Below, in pieces: positions 23,496-39,422 of a stretch of 64,000 nt of DNA (position 1 is its first letter; each line of letters starts with the position of its first letter). The notes below the pieces were generated by a model. That model ran no database searches and was not told the DNA's origin. It saw only the letters and a program-made list of their open reading frames with translations. This DNA comes from Prosthecomicrobium pneumaticum. GTDB lineage: Bacteria > Pseudomonadota > Alphaproteobacteria > Rhizobiales > Kaistiaceae. The position numbers and the translations under genes were made by a program. The DNA lies in assembly GCF_014199915.1 (NCBI RefSeq), contig NZ_JACHOO010000005.1, positions 62,001 through 126,000 of the forward strand, given 5' to 3'.

Positions 23496-23615
23496 AAGCT
23501 TCACGCCGGCGTGCCTATCTTAAAGGTGCGGCGATTTGCGTCGCGGCGGCTGAACCGCCAATGCCCAGGCCCGGAGCGACGCGCTCGGAAGGCTTCATGG
23601 CGAAAGGACGATACA

Positions 23616-24056
23616 CTGACGACGGTAGTGCAGCCTGAGGGCGCGGTGACGCGCGTCCTTCCGGGGACGGTCGAGCGCCGGCAGCTTGCGGCGGCGGACC
23701 TCCTCAACACCGTCCTCTCGAGCCTCGATGATTCCAAGGCGGAGGACATCGTCTCCATCGACATCACCGGCAAGTCGCCTCTGGCGGACTATATGGTGGT
23801 CGCCTCCGGCCGCTCGCAGCGCCATGTCGCGGCGATCGCCGAACGGCTGGCGAAGGACATCGAGGAAGCCGGCGGCCGCGTCGGCAATGTCGAGGGCCTT
23901 CCTCATGCCGACTGGGTGCTGATCGATACGGCGGACGTGATCATCCACATCTTCCGGCCGGAAGTGCGCAGCTTCTACAATCTCGAGAAGATGTGGCAGG
24001 CCGACCTTCCGCGCCCGATGGCGGCGCGGCCGCAGCCCGTGACGCCGGCCTCCTGA
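23616..24056 (+). CDS. rsfS: Ribosomal silencing factor RsfS
   Basis: Binds L14 and prevents subunit joining when nutrients are short. The core DDSKAEDIVSIDITGKSPLADYMVVASGRSQRHVAAIAE and the RPEVRSFYNLEKMW end are typical. The start is unusual. No ATG lies near the expected position; GAAAGGA at 23602-23608 points to a CTG at 23616 that would give a family-like M-T-T-V beginning (146 residues). GTG at 23628 is the alternative, and the only in-frame ATG (23511) adds 35 foreign residues. It precedes rlmH, as in most bacteria. Confidence 0.9.
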   Translation: MTTVVQPEGAVTRVLPGTVERRQLAAADLLNTVLSSLDDSKAEDIVSIDITGKSPLADYMVVASGRSQRHVAAIAERLAKDIEEAGGRVGNVEGLPHADWVLIDTADVIIHIFRPEVRSFYNLEKMWQADLPRPMAARPQPVTPAS

Positions 24057-24071
24057 GGTTCGTACGGGCGG

Positions 24072-24551
24072 ATGCGCATGACGATCGCCGCCGTCGGGCG
24101 GCTGAAGGCGGGGCCGGATCGGGCCCTCGTCGAGCGCTATGTCGAGCGCGCGACCCAGGCCGGCCGCAGCCAGGGCCTGACGCTCGCCTTGCGGGAACTC
24201 GCAGAGGGCCGCTCGGCCCAGGTCGCGGCACGGATGCGCGAGGAGGCCGACGGTCTGCTCGCTGCGGTGCCGGCCGATGCGGCACTCGTCGCGCTCGACG
24301 AACGGGGCGAGAATCTTTCGAGCACGGATTTCGCCGATCGGCTGGCGGTGTTGCGTGATCGGGGCACACGCGATCTCGTCTTCGCGATCGGCGGGGCCGA
24401 CGGGCTCGATCCGAGCCTGCGGCAGCGAGCCGGCCTTCTCCTCTCCTTCGGCCGCATGACCTGGCCGCACCAGATTGTACGGCTGATGCTCGCCGAGCAG
24501 ATCTATCGCGCGGTCACCATCCTCTCCGGCCATCCCTATCATCGGGCGTGA
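24072..24551 (+). CDS. rlmH: 23S rRNA pseudouridine-1915 N3-methyltransferase
   Basis: A SPOUT-class methyltransferase of 159 residues that acts on assembled 70S ribosomes. It shows the knot motifs LVFAIGGADGLDPSLRQRA and the C-terminal MTWPHQIVRLMLAEQIYRAVTILSGHPYHRA with the invariant YHR. The start at 24072 (MRM) could also be the ATG two codons later. It lies 15 bases after rsfS. Confidence 0.96.
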   Translation: MRMTIAAVGRLKAGPDRALVERYVERATQAGRSQGLTLALRELAEGRSAQVAARMREEADGLLAAVPADAALVALDERGENLSSTDFADRLAVLRDRGTRDLVFAIGGADGLDPSLRQRAGLLLSFGRMTWPHQIVRLMLAEQIYRAVTILSGHPYHRA

Positions 24552-24648
24552 GGGTTGCGTCCGTCGTGCTTCGGCCGCAATCTGGCGGAATAGTTGCATC
24601 TCCGGCACAGCATCGTGCCGCGCTGCCCGATGAGCCGAGCGCCGCCTG

Positions 24649-26004
24649 TTGATCGCGACCGCCCGCATACCCGTTCTCTGTGCCCTCGTCTTCGCCTGTG
24701 CCGCCGTGCCGGCCGGAGCCGTCGACGCGCCGCCGCTGCGCGGCAGCGCTCCGACCGACGCGGAAGCGGCCAAGGCGGCGCGCGAGGACGAGCTCGCCGC
24801 GATCACGCGCGACATCGCCGTGACGCAGGAGCGCCAGCAGGCGCTCGCCCGCGAGATCGACGCGATCGAGAAGGATCGGGCGACACTGAACAGCTCGCTG
24901 ATCGAGACCGGCGAGCGCGCCAAGGCCCTGGAGGCGAAGATCGACGAGGCCGAACGGCGGATGAGCGCCCTGCTCGACGAAGAGGGCAAGCTGCGCGGCT
25001 CGCTCGACAAGCGCCGCGCCGTGCTCGCCGATGTGCTCGCCGCGCTGCAGCGCATGGGCCGCAAGCCGCCGCCGGCCGTCGTGGTGCGACCGGAGGATGC
25101 GCTCGCCGCGGTCCGCAGCGCGATGCTGCTCGGCGCCGTCGTGCCGGGGCTGCGGCGCGACGCCGACGGCCTGTCGCACGATCTCGCCGCGCTCGTCTCG
25201 CTGAAGCAGGAGCAGGGCCGCGAGCGCGACCGGATGCGCGCCGATGCGACCGCGCTCGCCGAGGAGCGGACGCGGATCGGCCTCCTGGTCGACGAGAAGC
25301 GGCGGGTGCAGGTCGAGACGGCCGAACAGCTCGACGCGGAGAGGAAGAAATCGGAGGCGCTCGCCGATAAGGCGAGGAGCCTCGGCGAGCTGATCGCCAG
25401 TCTCGAGAACGACATCGCGAGCGCCCGCGAGGCCGCGGCGGCAGCCCGCCGGGCCGAGGAGGCCAACCGCGCCGCGGAAGCGGCCGGCACCGCGCCGCAG
25501 CGACCGAGCTCGCTCGGCGCGGCCGATCGCATCGTGCCGGCCGTGACCTTCGCGAAGGCGAAGGGCCTCTTGCCGCGACCGGTCAACGGCGTCGAGATCC
25601 GCAGCTATGGCGAGCCGGACGGGCTCGGCGGCACGACGGCGGGCCTCTCGATCGCCACCCGCTCGGGCGCCCGCGTCGCCTCGCCGACGGATGGCTGGGT
25701 CGTTTATGCCGGCCCGTTCCGGTCCTACGGCAATTTGTTGATCATCAATGCCGGCGGCGGATATCATGTGCTGCTGGCCGGCATGGAACGGATCGACCCG
25801 CAGGTCGGTCAGTTCGTGCTCGCGGGCGAGCCGGTGGCGGTGATGGGGACGCGCCTGCTCGCCAGCGCTGGTGGCGCGGAACCTGCCCGTGCAGGGCTTG
25901 GCGCCACCCAGCCCGTGCTCTACGTGGAGTTCCGCAAGGACGGAACTTCGATCGACCCCGCCCCCTGGTGGGCGAAGCCAGACGACGAAAAGGTTGGCGG
26001 ATGA
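24649..26004 (+). CDS. EnvC-like murein hydrolase activator
   Basis: A 451-residue periplasmic protein with a signal peptide (residues 1-24), a long coiled coil (about 45-290) and a C-terminal LytM/M23 fold (about 310-440). The usual zinc ligands (HxxxD and HxH) are missing: the region reads TTAGLSIATRSGARVASPTDG and NAGGGYHVLLAGM. It therefore cannot be a peptidase and should instead activate amidases, as EnvC does. The start is TTG at 24649; no ATG gives an intact signal peptide. It overlaps ctpA by ATGA. Confidence 0.88.
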   Translation: MIATARIPVLCALVFACAAVPAGAVDAPPLRGSAPTDAEAAKAAREDELAAITRDIAVTQERQQALAREIDAIEKDRATLNSSLIETGERAKALEAKIDEAERRMSALLDEEGKLRGSLDKRRAVLADVLAALQRMGRKPPPAVVVRPEDALAAVRSAMLLGAVVPGLRRDADGLSHDLAALVSLKQEQGRERDRMRADATALAEERTRIGLLVDEKRRVQVETAEQLDAERKKSEALADKARSLGELIASLENDIASAREAAAAARRAEEANRAAEAAGTAPQRPSSLGAADRIVPAVTFAKAKGLLPRPVNGVEIRSYGEPDGLGGTTAGLSIATRSGARVASPTDGWVVYAGPFRSYGNLLIINAGGGYHVLLAGMERIDPQVGQFVLAGEPVAVMGTRLLASAGGAEPARAGLGATQPVLYVEFRKDGTSIDPAPWWAKPDDEKVGG

Positions 26005-27344
26005 TGCGTAAGGCCTCCCTCCTCATCACCGGCGTGCTGATCGGCGCGTCGGCGGCGATGACCCTCCCGCACGTGCCGGGGCTCCTGCCGGGGGCGGCGG
26101 TGGCGGCGGTCTCCGATACCTATCGGCAGCTCAACCTGTTCGGCGACGTGTTCGAGCGCATCCGCGCCGACTATGTCGAAAAGCCGGATGACGGCCAGCT
26201 GATCGAGGCGGCGGTCAACGGCATGCTGACCTCGCTCGATCCCCATTCGAGCTACCTCAATCCCAAAGACTTCAAGGACATGCAGGTGCAGACCCGCGGC
26301 GAGTTCGGCGGGCTCGGGATCGAGGTGACGATGGAGGACGGGCTCGTCAAGGTCGTCTCGCCGATCGACGACACCCCGGCGGCCAAGGCCGGCGTGCTCG
26401 CCGGCGACAAGATCATCGCGCTCGACGGCGAGAACGTGCAGGGCCTCAGCCTCAACGAGGCGGTCGAGAAGATGCGCGGCGCGGTCAACACGCCGATCAC
26501 CCTCACCATCCGCCGCGACAAGGTCGAGAAGCCGATCGAGGTCAAGCTCGTGCGGGCCGTGATCCGCGTGCAGTCGGTGCGGTCGCGCGCCGAGGGCGAG
26601 GTCGGCTATCTGCGCATTTCGAGCTTCAACGAGCAGACTTTCGACGGGCTCAAGGACGCGATCGACAAGCTCACCGCCGAGATCGGCGCCGACAAGCTGA
26701 AGGGCTTCATCCTCGACCTGCGCAACAATCCGGGCGGCCTTCTCGACCAGTCGGTCGCGGTCTCCGACGCCTTCCTCGAGCGTGGCGAGATCGTCTCGAC
26801 TCGCGGCCGCCATGCCGACCAGAGCACGCGCTACAGCGCCAGGGCAGGCGACCTGACGAATGGCAAGCCGCTGATCGTGCTGATCAATGGCGGCTCGGCC
26901 TCGGCCTCCGAGATCGTCGCGGGCGCGCTCAAGGACCACCGCCGGGCGACCGTGCTCGGCACGCGCTCCTTCGGCAAGGGTTCGGTGCAGACGATCATCC
27001 CGCTCGGCTCCAACGGGGCGATCCGGCTGACGACGGCCCGCTACTACACGCCGTCCGGCGCGTCGATCCAGGCGAAGGGCATTACCCCCGACATCGAGGT
27101 GGTGCAGGATCTGCCGCCCGAACTCGCCGGCCAGGTCGACGACACCCGCGGCGAGGCGAATCTGCGCGGCCATCTGACGAACGAGGGCACCAAGGACGGG
27201 CAGGCCGAGGAATCGGGCTCGCAGGCCTATGTCCCGCCCGAGGCGAAGGACGACAAGCAGCTCCAGACGGCACTCGCTCTCCTGCGCGGCGTGCAGATCA
27301 ACCAGGCCTTCCCGCCCAACCCGGCGGACGGCGTGCCGAACTGA
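26001..27344 (+). CDS. ctpA: Carboxyl-terminal processing protease CtpA (S41)
   Basis: A 447-residue periplasmic protease with an N-terminal signal/anchor, an N-terminal helical domain, a PDZ domain (about residues 85-170, GEFGGLGIEVTMEDG...GVLAGDKIIALDG) and the serine-lysine catalytic core (NGGSASASEIVAGALKDHRR, then SFGKGSVQT). It cleaves proteins at the C-terminus and in other bacteria helps control cell-wall hydrolases, which fits the overlap with the envC-like gene. A UUCG-loop terminator follows. Confidence 0.95.
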   Translation: MMRKASLLITGVLIGASAAMTLPHVPGLLPGAAVAAVSDTYRQLNLFGDVFERIRADYVEKPDDGQLIEAAVNGMLTSLDPHSSYLNPKDFKDMQVQTRGEFGGLGIEVTMEDGLVKVVSPIDDTPAAKAGVLAGDKIIALDGENVQGLSLNEAVEKMRGAVNTPITLTIRRDKVEKPIEVKLVRAVIRVQSVRSRAEGEVGYLRISSFNEQTFDGLKDAIDKLTAEIGADKLKGFILDLRNNPGGLLDQSVAVSDAFLERGEIVSTRGRHADQSTRYSARAGDLTNGKPLIVLINGGSASASEIVAGALKDHRRATVLGTRSFGKGSVQTIIPLGSNGAIRLTTARYYTPSGASIQAKGITPDIEVVQDLPPELAGQVDDTRGEANLRGHLTNEGTKDGQAEESGSQAYVPPEAKDDKQLQTALALLRGVQINQAFPPNPADGVPN

Positions 27345-27366
27345 ACCGGCACGATCGATCGGAAAG

Positions 27367-27389
27367 CGGCGCCTTCGGGCGCCGTTTTT
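27367..27389 (+). terminator. Terminator of envC-ctpA
   Basis: CGGCGCC pairs with GGCGCCG around a TTCG loop and is followed by five T. The remaining 250 bases to rppH (27390-27639) contain no gene; polysaccharide deacetylase, often found at this place in related genomes, is absent. Confidence 0.9.
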
Positions 27390-27639
27390 CTTTCTGCGGT
27401 GCGACGCCCGCACACGCCCGCCGGCGGCGCGGCACGGCGCCGTCCGCCCGTGCCGCTGTGCCCTCGTCCGCTGGCCCTGTCGCCGCCGGTCTTCTCGCGC
27501 CCCCCTCTCGCGGCCCACTTTCTCGGGGGGCCTCTTGGCGACCGCAGCGCGGCATGGCAAGTCGGAGAGGCCGGCCTCTTCTCGTGCCGGAGCGTGATCT
27601 GCGGAAGGTCACACAGAACCGAGGATCGGACGAGCAGAG

Positions 27640-28161
27640 ATGGCGAAGCACAGGACCCCCGTCGATCCCGAAACCCTCCCCTATCGCCCCTGCGTCGGCA
27701 CGGTCGTGTTCAACCGCGACGGCCTCGTCTGGATCGGCGAGCGCTCGGCGAATGCCGAGCTGACGCCCGGCGATCCGGTCTGGCAATTGCCGCAGGGCGG
27801 CATCGATCCGGGCGAGGACCCGCTCGAAGCGGCGAGGCGCGAGCTCTACGAGGAGACGTCGATCCGCAGCGTCAGCCTGCTCGCCGAGGCGTCCGACTGG
27901 TTCCAGTACGATCTGCCGCGCGACCTCGTCGGCATCGCCCTCAAGGGAAAGTATCGCGGCCAGCGGCAGAAATGGTTCGCCTTCCGCTTCGAGGGCGAGG
28001 AGAGCGAGATCGACGTGCTCGAGCCCGGCGGCGGCGGCCATGAGCGGGAGTTCGACGGCTGGCGCTGGGAGCGGCTGGAGCGTCTGCCGGACCTGATCGT
28101 CCCCTTCAAGCGCCGCGTCTACGAGCAGGTCGCAGAGGCCTTCGCGCATCTGGCGGGGTGA
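27640..28161 (+). CDS. rppH: RNA pyrophosphohydrolase
   Basis: A Nudix hydrolase of 173 residues that removes pyrophosphate from the 5' end of mRNA and so starts RNase E decay. The Nudix box [21 protein letters not shown] is intact, preceded by WQLPQGG. Family features [21 protein letters not shown] and [10 protein letters not shown] are present. It is an independent gene, convergent with the atp operon. Confidence 0.95.
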   Translation: MAKHRTPVDPETLPYRPCVGTVVFNRDGLVWIGERSANAELTPGDPVWQLPQGGIDPGEDPLEAARRELYEETSIRSVSLLAEASDWFQYDLPRDLVGIALKGKYRGQRQKWFAFRFEGEESEIDVLEPGGGGHEREFDGWRWERLERLPDLIVPFKRRVYEQVAEAFAHLAG

Positions 28162-28186
28162 GGCCGCAGTTCGTTGCAACGCAGCC

Positions 28187-28275
28187 GTCATCCCGCCGAA
28201 GCGGCGACCCGGCCCCATCAGGAAAGGGAGTGGGGGTCCACGGCTGAATGGATCCCGGTTTTCGCCGCGATGGAC
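28187..28275. repeat. Degenerate inverted palindromic elements
   Basis: CCGTCATCCCGCCGAAGCGG (28186 onward) and GGATCCCGGTTTTCGCCGCG (28249 onward) are diverged, inverted copies of the GTCATCCCGGCGAAAGCCGGG unit seen more cleanly at 42506. They fill the gap between the convergent rppH and atpC genes. Confidence 0.5.
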
Positions 28276-28315
28276 GAGGTGGAGAGGGTGCGCCTTCCTC
28301 TCATCCCGGGATGCG

Positions 28316-28341
28316 AAAAGGCCGCCTCGAGGGCGGCCTTT
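28316..28341 (-). terminator. Terminator of the atp operon
   Basis: AAGGCCGCC and GGCGGCCTT form a 9-bp stem with a 5-base loop. Read on the minus strand it ends in TTTT and lies 23 bases after the atpC stop. Confidence 0.85.
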
Positions 28342-28363
28342 CGTTCGGGCGTCCGCGGCGGGC

Positions 28364-28765
28364 TCAGTGGCCGAGCGCGGCGCGCAATTCTCTCAGCTGG
28401 TCGAGCTTCTCCTGCGCCGCAGTGCGGGCGAGATCGCCGCGCGCATCGGCGAGATCTTCCTCGGCATTCTTGATCTCGGCGGCGAGGCGCGCAGCGTCGA
28501 GGCTCTCGAGCGGCACGGCCTGTTCGGCGAGAATGGTGAGACCCTTGCCGTCGATATCGGCGAAGCCGCCACGCACGAAGAACTTCTCCGTGCCGCCGGC
28601 AGCCTGGGAGACCGTCACGACGCCCGGCTTCAGCGTCGACATGAAGGGGGCGTGGTTGGCGAGCACCGTGAACTCACCATCCGTGCCCGGCACGACGACG
28701 GCCGTCACCGGCTCGGAGAGCAGCAGCCGCTCCGGCGAGACGAGTTCGAAGGCGAAGCTGTCCAT
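28364..28765 (-). CDS. atpC: ATP synthase F1 epsilon subunit
   Basis: A 133-residue subunit of the rotor stalk. An N-terminal beta-sandwich ([36 protein letters not shown], split here by nothing unusual) is followed by a two-helix C-terminal part ([21 protein letters not shown]) that can inhibit ATP hydrolysis. It is the last gene of the operon. It is separated from atpD by an extra small membrane-protein gene, which is not the standard layout. Confidence 0.95.
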   Translation of the reverse strand: MDSFAFELVSPERLLLSEPVTAVVVPGTDGEFTVLANHAPFMSTLKPGVVTVSQAAGGTEKFFVRGGFADIDGKGLTILAEQAVPLESLDAARLAAEIKNAEEDLADARGDLARTAAQEKLDQLRELRAALGH

Positions 28766-28805
28766 TCTCTCACCCTTCCGATCACTGTGCGCCGGCTGGG
28801 CCGGT

Positions 28806-29054
28806 CTATCTGCGGCGATCGGCGACGAAGCCGATACCGAGCCCGATCACGGCCCCGATCGCCGCGAAGAGGGCGATCCGGGAAGTCCGGCTCTCGGCGA
28901 TCGTACCTTCCGGCCCGACCGCCACCTGGTTCTGATCGACCGCGATCTCGACGCCACCCACCCGCATCTCCGCGGAGGGGCTCGGCGTCGCGACCCAGCC
29001 GACGAGCGCGCCGGCGACGAGGCCGACCACGAGGAGGACGATCTTGAGGTTCAT
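28806..29054 (-). CDS. 82-residue two-helix membrane protein inside the atp operon
   Basis: I do not recognise this protein. It starts [20 protein letters not shown], giving a first transmembrane helix at residues 3-23. A 36-residue acidic loop (24-59) follows, then a second helix (60-78, [17 protein letters not shown]) and a basic C-terminus, ADRRR. Both helices carry small-residue GxxxG-like patterns. Positive charges at both ends suggest both termini are cytoplasmic and the loop periplasmic. AAGGAGAGG lies just before the ATG, the best ribosome binding site of the operon. It lies 22 bases after atpD and 40 before atpC, so it is surely cotranscribed. An assembly or stability factor for the F1Fo complex is possible but is inference only. 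Confidence 0.8.
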   Translation of the reverse strand: MNLKIVLLVVGLVAGALVGWVATPSPSAEMRVGGVEIAVDQNQVAVGPEGTIAESRTSRIALFAAIGAVIGLGIGFVADRRR

Positions 29055-29076
29055 CGTCCTCTCCTTCGCCGACCGA

Positions 29077-31429
<2,353 letters not shown>

Positions 31430-31457
31430 CGGTTCCCGTCTTCCCGCTCAGCCGGGC

Positions 31458-34841
<3,384 letters not shown>

Positions 34842-34845
<4 letters not shown>

Positions 34846-35603
34846 CGCCGCTCCAGCCGGTCGCGCAGCGCCGCGAGGAAGGGGATCGAGGCGAACTGCT
34901 CCGGCCGCACCGCGTCCCAGTCGACGCCCTTCGGCTGCGGCCGGCCCGCTCCGGCCGTGTAGAGGCCGCGCTCCGTGGCGATCGCGGTCAGCACCGAATC
35001 GTGCGGCTCCATCGGCAGCACGTCTTCGGCGACGAGCTGGGCCGAATGGACCGTGGTGCAGATCGGCGTCGCGGCATCGACGAGGCCGAGCTCGCGGAAG
35101 ATGCCGAGTTCGAGATCGGCGAAGCCGGCGCCCTTGCCGGTGCGGCCGCCGCCGCGCGAAACGGCGACGCAGCCGACGACACACAGATCCATCCGCTCCA
35201 TCGCCTCGAAGGCGATCGGCGTGCCGTGCATCATGAAGCCCTGATGCGTCGCGGCGAGTTCGAAGGTGACGCCCTTCCGCGCGAGCACCGCCGGGTCGAG
35301 CACGACGAAGGGAAAGCCCTCGGTGAGTTCCGGGACGGGCGCATAGACCGTCTTGCCGTCATAGAGCGCGCGCAGCCGCACCGCGATCTGCGGCGGGTCG
35401 GGATTGCATTTGACGATCCGCGCCGTCCGCCAGGCCGGCAGGCGGGATAGGTTCAGAGCCGCGGCATCGGCGCCGACGAAATTCGGGATGTTGCCGTGCG
35501 GCGGGCCGACATGGACGCCCTCCGCCACCAGCCGGTCCCAGACGGCCGTGCGCAGCCGGTCCTTGTCGATGTTGCGCCCCGCCCAGCGCGCTTCACCGGT
35601 CAT
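34842..35603 (-). CDS. 5-formyltetrahydrofolate cyclo-ligase-like protein
   Basis: A 253-residue protein of the MTHFS superfamily, in the branch with the glycine-rich signature SRGGGRTGKGAGFADLELG near residues 148-166. It opens ARWAGRNIDKDRLRTAVWDRL. True cyclo-ligases convert 5-formyl-THF to 5,10-methenyl-THF with ATP; members outside the housekeeping branch have unknown substrates. Here it is embedded in a heterocycle-degradation operon by two ATGA overlaps, so a role with a formyl or carboxy intermediate is likely. Which reaction it performs cannot be told. Confidence 0.78.
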
Positions 35604-37021
35604 TCTTCCGAGCCTCCCCCGATCGCCGCGACCGGCGCCGCCACCGCACCCATGCCTTCCAGCGCGTGCGCCACACGGAGCGCGATGTCCTCCCGCCAGG
35701 GCGGCGCGATGACCTGCACGCCGATCGGCAGCCGGGCACCCGGCAGCCAGACCGGAACGGCGACGACCGGCAGGCCGACGAAGCTGATCGGTTGGGTGAA
35801 GAGGCCGATATTGGGCCGCGCCGGCAGGTCGGCCCCGTCGAGCCGCACCGTCCTTGTGCCTGAGGGCAGCGCGGAGAACGGCGTCGCGGGCGCGAGGATC
35901 ACGTCGACCTCGGCGAAGAGGCGGCGCATTTCGGCGCGGAAGACCGAGCGGAAGCGCTGCGCGACGAGATACCAGGCGGCCGGCACCATCGCGCCGGAGA
36001 GGAAGCGGTCGCGCGTGTCGGGATCGAAATCCGCCGCCCGCCGCTTCAGCCGGTCGAGGTGGAGGGCCGCCGATTCGGCCGTTGTGATGACATAGGCGGC
36101 GGCCCGGGCGCGGTGCGCCTCCGGCAGTTCGACCTCGCGCGTCGCGCCGAGCGCCGCGGCGACATGGTCGACGGCCGCGAAGGCCTCCGGCTCGCCCTGG
36201 CGGCGGAAATAGCCGCCGGCGACGGCGATGCGCAGCCCCGCAGCACCCTCGTCGAGGGTCGGGACGGTGGCGAGCGGCGGCCGGTCGATCAGCGCCGGAT
36301 CCGCGACGTCCGGCCCCTGCAGCGCGTCGAAGGCGAGCGCCAGATCGCGGGCCGAGCGGGCGAGCGGGCCGAGATGATCGAGGCTCGCGACGAAGGGGAA
36401 GGTGCCGGCGCGCGACAGCCGGCCGAAGGTCGGCTTCAGCCCGAACAGGCCGCAGAAGGAGGCCGGCACGCGGATCGAGCCATTGGTGTCCGAGCCGAGC
36501 GAAAGCGCGGCCATGCCGGCGGCGACCGAGGTGCCCGAGCCGCCCGAGGAGCCGCCCGACATCCGGCCGGGATCGTGCGGGTTGCGCGAGGCGCCGTCAT
36601 GGACGTTCTCGCCGGTGAAATCATAGGCGTATTCGCCCATGTTGACGCCGCCGACGAGCACCGCGCCGGCCGCCTTCATCCGGGCGATCAGCGTCGCATC
36701 GGCCCTGGCGGGGGGGGCGTCCCGGTTGATCTTCGAGCCGGCGCGGGTGACGAGGCCTTCGACATCGTAGAGATTCTTGACCGAATAGGGCACGCCGGCG
36801 AGCGGCAGATCGGCGCCCGTCTCGACCGCGCGGTCGACCGCCTCCGCCTCGGCGCGCGCCCGCGCGGCCGTCACGTCCGTGAAACCGCCGAGCGCCCCGT
36901 CATGCCGCGCGATCCGCTCGAGCGCGGCTTCCGCCACCGCGCGAGCCGAGACCGCGCCACTCTTCACCGCCGCGGCGATCGCGTGGCCGGGGCGCAGCAG
37001 GAGATCGTCCGCCGCGCTCAC
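35600..37021 (-). CDS. atzE: AtzE-like amidase (1-carboxybiuret hydrolase family)
   Basis: A 473-residue amidase-signature enzyme. The catalytic triad is readable: Lys82 in YSVKNLYD, the cis-serine Ser158 in SGGSSGGS and the nucleophile Ser182 in DTNGSIRVPA, with the usual 24-residue spacing. In Pseudomonas and Rhizobium AtzE, with AtzG, deaminates 1-carboxybiuret to urea-1,3-dicarboxylate. The start is GTG at 37021 in a GTGA overlap with atzG. The atzG coupling is the best evidence that this is AtzE rather than a generic amidase; ureidomalonase remains an alternative. Confidence 0.85.
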   Translation of the reverse strand: MSAADDLLLRPGHAIAAAVKSGAVSARAVAEAALERIARHDGALGGFTDVTAARARAEAEAVDRAVETGADLPLAGVPYSVKNLYDVEGLVTRAGSKINRDAPPARADATLIARMKAAGAVLVGGVNMGEYAYDFTGENVHDGASRNPHDPGRMSGGSSGGSGTSVAAGMAALSLGSDTNGSIRVPASFCGLFGLKPTFGRLSRAGTFPFVASLDHLGPLARSARDLALAFDALQGPDVADPALIDRPPLATVPTLDEGAAGLRIAVAGGYFRRQGEPEAFAAVDHVAAALGATREVELPEAHRARAAAYVITTAESAALHLDRLKRRAADFDPDTRDRFLSGAMVPAAWYLVAQRFRSVFRAEMRRLFAEVDVILAPATPFSALPSGTRTVRLDGADLPARPNIGLFTQPISFVGLPVVAVPVWLPGARLPIGVQVIAPPWREDIALRVAHALEGMGAVAAPVAAIGGGSEE

Positions 37022-37200
37022 GGCTCGAACACCGGCGCCGGCTCGACATGGTCGCCGACCGGAGGATCGAGCAGCAGCGCCGCGGCGCGGGCCGTCGCCG
37101 CCATGTGCGCGACGACGCCGCTCTGCCATTCCGGCGCGATCGGCAGGGCCATCGCCGCCGCCATATGGACGACATGCGCCTCGGCATCGAAATCGGGCAT
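37018..37200 (-). CDS. atzG: AtzG-like small subunit (DUF4089)
   Basis: A 60-residue protein ending in VEPAPVFEP, the hallmark of the DUF4089/AtzG family, with LPIAPEWQSGVVAHM in the middle. AtzG forms a tight complex with AtzE, resembling GatC with GatA, and is needed for its stability. It lies four bases (GTGA) from atzE and three from the upstream hydrolase gene. Confidence 0.85.
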   Translation of the reverse strand: MPDFDAEAHVVHMAAAMALPIAPEWQSGVVAHMAATARAAALLLDPPVGDHVEPAPVFEP

Positions 37201-37203
37201 GGC

Positions 37204-37884
37204 TCAGGCGGCCTCGTTCTCTCGCGCCACCGCCGCGACGAGCGCGGCGAGGGGCGCCGTCCATCCGACGATCGCGCCCTGGGCGCGGATCATGTCCAGC
37301 GTCGCCGCCTTGAAGGCGGCGAAGTAGCTCTCGGTCGCGTCCTCGATCAGCAGGCAGTCGAAGCCGCGGTCGTTCGCCTCGCGCATCGTCGTCTGGACAC
37401 AGACTTCCGTCGTGACGCCGGCGATCACCAGATGCGTAATGCCGATTCGGGCGAGATGGGCGGCGAGGCCGGTCGCATAGAACGACCCCTTGCCCGGCTT
37501 GTCGATGACGATCTCGCCCTCGACGGGCGCGAGTTCCGGCACGATCGCGTGGCCGGCCTCGCCCTGGATGAGGATTCGCCCCATCGGACCCTCGTCGCCG
37601 ATCCTGAGCGTCGGATTGCCGCGGCCTCGCTTCGCCGGCGGCAGATCGGAGAGATCGGGCCTGTGGCCCTCGCGGGTGTGGATCACCGGCCAGCCCTTCT
37701 CGCGAAAGAGGCCGATCAGCGCCGCGACGGTGGGAATGATCGCCTTCAGCCGCGCCACATCGTTGCCGAGCGTGTCGCCGAAGCCGCCCGGCTCGACGAA
37801 ATCCCGCTGCATGTCGATGACGATGAGGGCCACCTTGTCGGGCGGGAAGGAATAGGAGAACGGCGCCGCTTCAACGGTGATCAT
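37204..37884 (-). CDS. Isochorismatase-fold cysteine hydrolase (BiuH paralogue)
   Basis: A 226-residue amidohydrolase of the isochorismatase superfamily. The catalytic Asp24 (IDMQRDF), Lys129 (DKPGKGSF) and Cys162 ([20 protein letters not shown]) are all present with the family's spacing. It shares the [14 protein letters not shown] segment with the biuret hydrolase encoded 3 kb upstream in the same operon but lacks several of its other stretches. A related amide such as a ureide or a carbamoyl intermediate is a likely substrate. It precedes atzG by three bases. Confidence 0.85.
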   Translation of the reverse strand: MITVEAAPFSYSFPPDKVALIVIDMQRDFVEPGGFGDTLGNDVARLKAIIPTVAALIGLFREKGWPVIHTREGHRPDLSDLPPAKRGRGNPTLRIGDEGPMGRILIQGEAGHAIVPELAPVEGEIVIDKPGKGSFYATGLAAHLARIGITHLVIAGVTTEVCVQTTMREANDRGFDCLLIEDATESYFAAFKAATLDMIRAQGAIVGWTAPLAALVAAVARENEAA

Positions 37885-37886
37885 CG

Positions 37887-39418
<1,532 letters not shown>

Positions 39419-39422
<4 letters not shown>

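Noticed and set aside
24649-26004. Active M23 peptidase
   Set aside because: The LytM domain is present but the HxxxD and HxH zinc ligands are absent, so an activator role as in EnvC is the better call.
27345-27639. Hidden gene between ctpA and rppH
   Set aside because: Short frames exist on both strands but all are Arg/Pro-rich, lack ribosome binding sites and do not resemble the deacetylase expected there.
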